A stretch of 64,000 nt of DNA from the NCBI GenBank assembly GCA_963746175.1, contig CAVVAH010000008.1, positions 496,001 to 560,000 of the forward strand. Reading direction: 5' to 3'. Of this stretch, positions 59,580 through 64,000 are shown one piece after another; positions within the stretch are counted from its first letter, which is position 1, and each line of letters starts with the position of its first letter. Source of the DNA: CAVVAH01 sp963746175. Its GTDB lineage: Bacteria; Actinomycetota; Actinomycetes; JACCUZ01. A program made the position numbers and the translations under genes. The notes beneath the pieces are model-generated. The model saw nothing but the letters and a program-made list of their open reading frames with translations. It searched no databases and had not been told where the DNA came from.

Positions 59580-60206
59580 TCAGAAAGCCTTGGCGAGGCG
59601 GGCGGTCTCCTCGCGGGCGATCCGGCGGCCACCGTCGACGTCGGCGGTGGCGATGTTGGGTCGGAAGAACACCTCGCGGACGTCGTTGACTCCGGCCCAG
59701 GTGAGCCAGTCGCGGAAGAACGGCGCCTGGAAGTCGGAGCCGAACGCTGGGCCCCGGCCGGGGCCGTAGATCGCCGAGGTGTAGATCACGGCCGCCCGTC
59801 GGCCGGTCAGCAGCCCGGTGTAGCCCTCGACCGGGTCGAAGCCGAAGACCAGGCCGGGCTGGCTCACGACGTCGATGAGCTGCTTGAGCTTGTACGGCAC
59901 GCCCGCGTTCCACATGGGCACGCTGAACAGATAGGCGTCCGCGGCGGCGAAGCGCTCGAACGTCGCGGTCACCTGTCGCCAGGCCGCGGCCGACGGGCCC
60001 TCGAGGTCCTGGCCGGCGAACGTGTTCATCTTTCCTTCGGCGGCCGCGTGACCGAACTCCGGCAGCGTGCCGTCCCAGAGGTCCCACTCCGTCACGGTGA
60101 CATCGGGGTTCTGCTCCGCATAGGTGTCCAGGAACAGCCGGGCCAGAGCCAACGACTCTGAGTTCTCGGCCCGGGGTGACGCGGAGACGTGCAGCAAGAG
60201 GCTCAT
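59580..60206 (-). CDS. azoR: FMN-dependent NADH-azoreductase family protein
   Basis: A 208-residue flavodoxin-fold quinone/azo reductase: MSLLLHVSASPRAENSESLA at the FMN-phosphate loop, VPMWNAGVPYKLKQLIDVVS (about 97-116) and the GPGRGPAFGSDFQAPFFRDW stretch. AzoR-type enzymes reduce azo bonds and quinones with NADH. The gene is divergent from a MarR gene and has a strong promoter flanked by an inverted repeat, so it is the likely target of that regulator. Confidence 0.9.
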   Translation of the reverse strand: MSLLLHVSASPRAENSESLALARLFLDTYAEQNPDVTVTEWDLWDGTLPEFGHAAAEGKMNTFAGQDLEGPSAAAWRQVTATFERFAAADAYLFSVPMWNAGVPYKLKQLIDVVSQPGLVFGFDPVEGYTGLLTGRRAAVIYTSAIYGPGRGPAFGSDFQAPFFRDWLTWAGVNDVREVFFRPNIATADVDGGRRIAREETARLAKAF

Positions 60207-60233
60207 GATGTCCTTCTCTCAATGAATATGCGT

Positions 60234-60283
60234 GCGCACACACATAATTGTTGAAGAACTGCTGCCTGTCAAGGTGTGTGCGC
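60234..60283 (-). promoter_or_regulatory. azoR promoter flanked by MarR-type inverted repeat
   Basis: Minus-strand TTGACA (60267-60272) and AATTAT (60244-60249) are spaced by 17 bases and point into azoR. GCGCACACAC (60234-60243) and GTGTGTGCGC (60274-60283) are perfect 10-base inverted arms placed on either side of the promoter. Both elements are strongly AT- or purine-distinct from the background. Repression by the divergent MarR protein is the natural reading. Confidence 0.8.
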
Positions 60284-60310
60284 CCGCACGTTCCTTGCTA
60301 GCCTGCCGGG

Positions 60311-60766
60311 ATGTCGGACGAGGTGGACAGGGTGGCGGCGTGGGCCGCACTGCTGCGTGCGTACGCATCTGTGGTCCCGAGGCTGGAGCGGCGCCTCGCC
60401 GAGCACGGTCTGCCCCTCCCCTGGTACGACGTCCTGCTCGTCCTGAACTCCGCCGAGGGGCGCAGGCTCCGCATGTCCGAGCTGGGCGCCCGGGCAGTGC
60501 TCAGCCGGGAGCGAGTCAGCCGGGTCGTCACCGAGCTGGAGCGCGCCGGTCTGGTTGCCCGGGAGGCCAATCCGGACGACGGCCGTTCCTGGTTCGCGAC
60601 GGTGACCCCGGCGGGTCGTTCCCGGCTTCGGGCCGCGGCGCCCGTCTACCTGGCCGGCATCGAGGAGCACTTCGGTCGGCATCTCTCCGACGCCGAGACC
60701 AGGGTGGTCACCCGTGTTCTCGGGCGGGTGGTCGCCGCAGAGAGCGGATCGGTCGGCTCACCGTAG
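60311..60766 (+). CDS. MarR-family regulator
   Basis: A 151-residue winged-helix protein with LPLPWYDVLLVLNSAEGRRL and the recognition region LSRERVSRVVTELERAGLVA followed by the wing DDGRSWFATVTPAG. Typical length. It is divergent from azoR across 104 bases that contain the predicted promoter and operator. In this family quinones, phenolics or oxidants release repression of reductases such as AzoR. Confidence 0.9.
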   Translation: MSDEVDRVAAWAALLRAYASVVPRLERRLAEHGLPLPWYDVLLVLNSAEGRRLRMSELGARAVLSRERVSRVVTELERAGLVAREANPDDGRSWFATVTPAGRSRLRAAAPVYLAGIEEHFGRHLSDAETRVVTRVLGRVVAAESGSVGSP

Positions 60767-60807
60767 ATGCGCCCTGATGGGTTCTCCCTGGGCGAACGGT
60801 GGGCCAC

Positions 60808-60833
60808 GTAACCCGACGGTGGGCTGGCGAGAC
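60808..60833 (+). promoter_or_regulatory. GTAAC-N15-CGAGAC element before thioredoxin
   Basis: GTAAC (60808-60812) and CGAGAC (60828-60833) are 15 bases apart, and the start of the thioredoxin gene is 37 bases further. The second box equals that seen before the unknown gene at 58695. Suggestive of a shared ECF-type promoter, but short. Confidence 0.35.
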
Positions 60834-60870
60834 AGGTGGGAGACGACATCCCGAGAGTCAGGAACAGCAC

Positions 60871-61182
60871 ATGTCCACCACCGTTACTTCCGCCACGTTC
60901 CCACGCGAGGTGATCGAGAGCGACGTCCCCGTCCTGGTCGACTTCTGGGCGCCGTGGTGCGCCCCATGCCGCGCCGTTGCGCTGCTCCTGGACGACATTG
61001 CCCAGGAGCACGGCCTCAAGCTGGTGAAGGTCAGCTTTGACGAGGAGCCGGAGCTGGCCGACCGGTTCGCGGTGCAGGCGATCCCCACCATGATCCTCTT
61101 CGAGAACGGCCACCCGGCGGCCCATGTCCTCGGCGCGCGGCCGAAGCCAGCCCTCGAGGCAGCCTTCGGTCTGGCGGGATGA
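60871..61182 (+). CDS. trxA: Thioredoxin
   Basis: A 103-residue thioredoxin with active site W-C30-A-P-C33 (alanine in place of the common glycine), VLVDFWAPWC at the front and the cis-proline in VQAIPTMILF. Reduces protein disulfides; a plausible electron donor for the single-cysteine redoxins in this window. ATG start with an AGGAAC site. No thioredoxin reductase is nearby. Confidence 0.92.
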   Translation: MSTTVTSATFPREVIESDVPVLVDFWAPWCAPCRAVALLLDDIAQEHGLKLVKVSFDEEPELADRFAVQAIPTMILFENGHPAAHVLGARPKPALEAAFGLAG

Positions 61183-61247
61183 ACCCGACCTCGGTCCTCG
61201 TCGACACGTCCGACCGAGCGCGGCGCGCCGTCCTGTCCAGGTCGGGC

Positions 61248-61343
61248 TCAGAAGGGCAGAACCCGGCCGGACGGGGTCCTGAGGTCCGCCTCGCGCGCCC
61301 TGTCCCGACGGATCGGGCGGCGGATCTGCTGCTGCTGCGACAT
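61248..61343 (-). CDS. 31-residue LPF peptide, copy C
   Basis: Exactly 31 residues from an ATG (M-S-Q-Q-Q-Q-I-R-R-P) ending EADLRTPSGRVLPF, ungapped to copies A and B. It is convergent with thioredoxin. The ribosome-binding site is weak, and a start six codons upstream (M-K-R-A-S-A-M) is possible, but equal length with the other two copies favours this one. DLR is spelled GAC-CTC-AGG here and GAC-CTG-CGC in the others. Function unknown. Confidence 0.7.
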   Translation of the reverse strand: MSQQQQIRRPIRRDRAREADLRTPSGRVLPF

Positions 61344-61783
61344 CGCCGATGCCCGCTTCATGCCGCACAGGACAGGCGGAACAAGTGGGTCCCCCGCCGC
61401 CGGTCCGTCTGGTGGCCGAACACCCGTTCGTCGGGATCGTCCAAGGCGATCACGCACCCCTGAACACCGCCTTCTAGCCGCGTACGGGCTGAGTGTGCCT
61501 CAGCACCGTCGACAGGGCCTGGCGCGGAACTCGCGAGGGGATGCGGCCTCATGAAGCACCTCTGCTGCGGTCGATCCTGTGGGAGACCTCTTCCCTGGGC
61601 AGGCACCCGAGGCCACCGGCGTTACCCCGGTCGACCGCCAAGACTTCCTGCGTGCGGGGCTCGCCGGGATCGAGCCACAGCTACGCCTGGCAGCTGCGAC
61701 CGCTACCGGTGGGCCGGCCGTGACGACGAACGAACGGTCTCCGACCTGGCGTCACGGTTCGCGCGCTCCCGAGACGGAGCAGC
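61344..61783. other. 440-base gap without a convincing gene
   Basis: Several short frames cross this stretch on both strands (for example one ending VFGHQTDRRRGTHLFR on the minus strand and one ending EHPFVGIVQGDHAPLNTAF on the plus strand), but none has both a start with a ribosome-binding site and a recognisable fold. It should hold the promoter of peptide C. Possible gene remnants cannot be excluded. Confidence 0.4.
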
Positions 61784-62449
61784 ATGACCCCATGGGCTGG
61801 GCGGATCCTCCGCAACGCTGCGACCGCTGTCATCGTCGGAGTGGTGGTGCTCGCTGGTGTCTGGGTGACAGGTGGCGCGGTCACCGATGATGCGACGGCC
61901 GCCAAGGTCCTGACCGGTGTCTGGTTCGGGGTGTCCGGGGTCCTCGCTCTCCGCCTCGCTCGGTCCCACCAGGTCCCGGCGTTCGCAGTGCTTGCCGGGT
62001 GGTTCGTCACGACCTCGTTCACCGGTGGCTACCTGCTCATCACCAGCACGGCCGACCGGGTGGTGCACGAGCGCGTCGTGGTAGCCGAATCCGTCCCCGA
62101 TCCGGCGGCTGCTCCACGAGCGCGCCCGACCGCAGTACTGGTGGCGAGCGGCCGGTTCCTGTCGGGGGCGCACGAGACCCGCGGTCTCGCGTCGCTGGTG
62201 CGTGCCGCCGACGGGAGGCGTCTCCTGACCCTGACCGAACTCAGCACGGCGCCAGGACCCGACCTACGGGTCTATGTGGTCCCGAGTCGACAGGGCCTCG
62301 GCGACGCGGTCGACCTCGGCCGCCTCAAGGGCAACAAGGGTGACCAGCAGTACGTGGTCCCGCCGACGACGACCGTCGGCTCCGTCGTGGTCTGGTGCCG
62401 CGCCTTCAGCGTCCGGTTCGGCTCCGCGGTTCTCCGTGCACCCAGCTGA
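61784..62449 (+). CDS. DM13-domain membrane protein
   Basis: A 221-residue protein with three hydrophobic segments (about 10-30, 38-56 and 64-84) and a C-terminal extracellular DM13 domain (about 118-215): GRFLSGAHETRGLASLVRAA, ELSTAPGPDLRVYVVPSRQG and GSVVVWCRAFSVRFGSAVL with the conserved cysteine. DM13 domains are suggested to take part in electron transfer or cell-surface redox. ATG start. Confidence 0.87.
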   Translation: MTPWAGRILRNAATAVIVGVVVLAGVWVTGGAVTDDATAAKVLTGVWFGVSGVLALRLARSHQVPAFAVLAGWFVTTSFTGGYLLITSTADRVVHERVVVAESVPDPAAAPRARPTAVLVASGRFLSGAHETRGLASLVRAADGRRLLTLTELSTAPGPDLRVYVVPSRQGLGDAVDLGRLKGNKGDQQYVVPPTTTVGSVVVWCRAFSVRFGSAVLRAPS

Positions 62450-62623
62450 TAGCCGTCGCGACAAGGTGCGCCGGATCATCAGACTGCGCGCATCGCGACA
62501 ATGGGCGCGGTTTGCGTAGTACATGAGCACCGGACCCCGATTCTCATCAAGTCCTCATCTGCGCGGCTCGGCGGCACGTCATCGTCGTCTTGTGGGCCGC
62601 CGGCCCGGACCGAGGAGGTCGCT

Positions 62624-62944
62624 GTGCAGATCCTTGTCGTGAACTTCAACCTTGACGGACTCTCGGAGGAGGATTTCGCGAGCTCGTGCGACGAGCTCGC
62701 TCCTGCCTTCGCCGCGGTCCCGGGACTCGCTTCGAAGGTGTGGCTCGCCGACCGCGTCGAGGGGATCTTCGGCGGGGTGTACACGTTCGAGTCCGAGCAG
62801 GCCGTCGACGACTACCTCCAGTCGGACCTGTTCGCCGGAGTCGGCTCGACACCCGGTCTCGTGAACATCTCGGTCCGTCGTTTCGGCGTACTCGACGGGC
62901 CCACCCGTGTCACCCGTGGGTTCGTGGAGCCGGTCGGCGTCTGA
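62624..62944 (+). CDS. YdhR-type putative monooxygenase
   Basis: A 106-residue alpha/beta-barrel dimer protein of the YdhR/ABM type: VQILVVNFNLDGLSEEDFAS, GLASKVWLADRVEGIFGGVY and SVRRFGVLDGPTRVTRG. The GTG start follows a strong GAGGAGG site at 5 bases and gives the usual length; upstream in-frame sequence is without similarity. Reaction unknown. Confidence 0.87.
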   Translation: MQILVVNFNLDGLSEEDFASSCDELAPAFAAVPGLASKVWLADRVEGIFGGVYTFESEQAVDDYLQSDLFAGVGSTPGLVNISVRRFGVLDGPTRVTRGFVEPVGV

Positions 62945-62965
62945 GGCTGGCACTCTTTGGTCGAG

Positions 62966-64000
62966 ATGAGCGACGGCGTCACGCTGAGGGGACGGGAGCG
63001 CGAGCTCGCGTCGCTTCGGCGCGTCCTCGACCCGGACGGGCCGCGTGTGGCGTTCGTCTATGGCGTCGCGGGCATCGGCAAGTCGGCGGTGCTCAACGCC
63101 TTCGCGAGCGGCCTGCGAGAGTTTGGGACTCCGGTGTGGCGGATCGACTGCAGAGCCATCGATCCGACGGAGTCGAGCTTTCGCGCGGCGCTCGACGCGG
63201 CGGACTGGCAGCCAGGAAGCAGCGGCGTCGTCCTCGTCGACACCTACGAGATGTTCCGCATCGCCGACCCTTGGTTGCGGCACGAACTGGTTCCCTCGTT
63301 GCCGACGGAAACGCGCTTCGTCATCGCTGGGCGTGACGCTCCGATGCTCGAATGGTCGACCGAGAGGGGTCGAGTGGGCGGGCTGGAGATCCTCCCGCTC
63401 GTCGGGCTGACCGATGAGGCCGCTCGAGCCTTTCTCGCTGACGCGGATGTGGCGGACGATCACGCTGACATGATTTGCCGAATCGCACGCGGCCATCCTC
63501 TGTCGCTTCGGCTCGCCGCGGAGGCAGAGGTCGCCCACATCCCGATCGACGAGGTCGGGCCGCGCGTGGTCGCCGCGCTGGCGGCCGCGTTTCGCGCCGG
63601 GCTCGACGACGAGGGTCGCCGACTCCTCGACGCTGCATCGGTGCCTCGTCGAGTGACGAGAGGCGTCCTCGAGGCGATGGCGTGCGCAGACGACGCGATG
63701 GAGAGACTCGGGGCGCTCAGCTTCGTCGACGAAACGTCGGAAGGGTTGCGGCTGCACGATGCGGTGCAAGCCGCGGTCGCCACCCGGCTGCGCGCCCTCG
63801 AACCGGATCGGTTCCGCGAACTGCGCTCAGCCGCGTGGCGCCATCTCCAGAACGAGACACGGCGGGCGGGCGCGAGTGACCTCCACCGATTCACCGCGGA
63901 CCTCCTCTTCCTCATCGACAACCCGTTCGTCCGCGAGGCGATGTTCCCGGCGACTGCCCATGCCTTCAGTGTCGAGAGGTCGCGGGAGGAGGACGCCGAA
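62966..64000 (+). CDS. ATPase-type transcriptional regulator, N-terminal part
   Basis: The first 345 residues of a large regulator that continues beyond the window. A P-loop NTPase of the STAND/LuxR-associated type: LRGRERELASLRRVL, Walker A GVAGIGKSA (33-41), a Walker B-like VVLVDTYEMF, and a winged-helix region LRLHDAVQAAVATRL later. The C-terminal part is expected to hold a LuxR-type helix-turn-helix, but that is not visible. ATG at MSDGVTLRG. Confidence 0.82.
   Translation, partial: MSDGVTLRGRERELASLRRVLDPDGPRVAFVYGVAGIGKSAVLNAFASGLREFGTPVWRIDCRAIDPTESSFRAALDAADWQPGSSGVVLVDTYEMFRIADPWLRHELVPSLPTETRFVIAGRDAPMLEWSTERGRVGGLEILPLVGLTDEAARAFLADADVADDHADMICRIARGHPLSLRLAAEAEVAHIPIDEVGPRVVAALAAAFRAGLDDEGRRLLDAASVPRRVTRGVLEAMACADDAMERLGALSFVDETSEGLRLHDAVQAAVATRLRALEPDRFRELRSAAWRHLQNETRRAGASDLHRFTADLLFLIDNPFVREAMFPATAHAFSVERSREEDAE

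Noticed and set aside
61179..61463. Plus-strand frame directly after thioredoxin, overlapping peptide C
   Set aside because: No ribosome-binding site of quality and no similarity. The minus-strand peptide matches two independent copies, so that strand is the coding one.
61358..61606. Minus-strand frame of 82 codons ending VFGHQTDRRRGTHLFRLSCAA
   Set aside because: The start lacks a ribosome-binding site, and the residue pattern fits no family; kept only as a possible remnant within the gap description.
1..64000. CRISPR arrays, insertion sequences or prophage genes
   Set aside because: No regularly spaced repeats, transposase motifs, integrase or phage structural genes were seen in any frame read.

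Overview
This is a 64 kb stretch of very GC-rich chromosome. Codons are almost all G/C-ending and GTG starts and 4-base GTGA/ATGA gene overlaps are common. The content points to an actinobacterium, most likely from the Nocardioides-like part of the phylum (inference): a SigR/RsrA pair with a perfect SigR promoter, the 24-residue ribosomal protein bL37, a BsaP-like biotin-synthase helper, Ku, a WS/DGAT acyltransferase, DUF5317, DUF5999 and ANTAR proteins. There is no rRNA, tRNA, CRISPR array, prophage or intact insertion sequence that I can see; it reads as ordinary chromosome with some decay near the right end.

Layout. 0-3.3 kb: a GlxA-type regulator cut by the left edge, a GNAT acetyltransferase, a small thioesterase, a BsaP-like zinc-ribbon protein and a PilT-type ATPase. 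3.3-8.4 kb: biotin carrier and biotin carboxylase subunits, DUF5317, and a translationally coupled pair of membrane HD proteins (one with a full HD-GYP site, one degenerate), preceded by a possible 20-residue peptide gene. 8.8-12.8 kb: two unknown proteins, an MFS carrier and a zinc alcohol dehydrogenase. 12.9-20.9 kb: a typical actinobacterial core block with bL37, rsrA, sigR, an alpha/beta hydrolase, an SRAP protein, DoxX, aroA, rsgA, DUF2231, DUF2087 and hisN. 20.8-28.7 kb: MFS plus ArsR regulator, CBS, PsiE, Ku, a flavodoxin-like protein and a Na+/H+ antiporter carrying a UBP zinc finger. 28.8-38.8 kb: DUF5999 with a 31-residue peptide, a WS/DGAT-GNAT fusion coupled to a ROK kinase, an SDR, AzlC/AzlD, a siderophore-interacting protein, an F420-type reductase and a HAD hydrolase. 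38.8-45.2 kb: GAF-ANTAR, a coiled-coil protein, a second 31-residue peptide, a GNAT protein, a SpoIIE-type phosphatase, PspC and a SNF2 helicase. 45.8-53.7 kb: an ECF sigma factor with two tandem anti-sigma paralogues, GH15, a redoxin/FAD-oxidoreductase/antiporter operon and an ArsR-SRPBCC pair. 53.7-60 kb: a decaying oxidoreductase operon (frameshifted GMC and cyclase genes, an internally deleted SMP-30 gene), a GH63 fragment and a sigma-like paralogue. 60-64 kb: azoreductase/MarR divergon, thioredoxin, a third 31-residue peptide, DM13, YdhR and the start of an ATPase regulator.

How it hangs together. The right half is rich in redox and stress functions (two redoxins, thioredoxin, azoreductase, several SDRs, GMC, ECF sigma factors), and several of these genes carry a GTAAC/GTTAC box followed about 16 bases later by a GAC-type box, which may be an ECF promoter. 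The most unusual feature is a set of three ungapped-alignable 31-residue peptides at about 28.8, 40.6 and 61.3 kb, all ending in DLR-x-P-[ST]-GR-x-LPF and encoded with different synonymous codons. I do not know a named family or a function for them.
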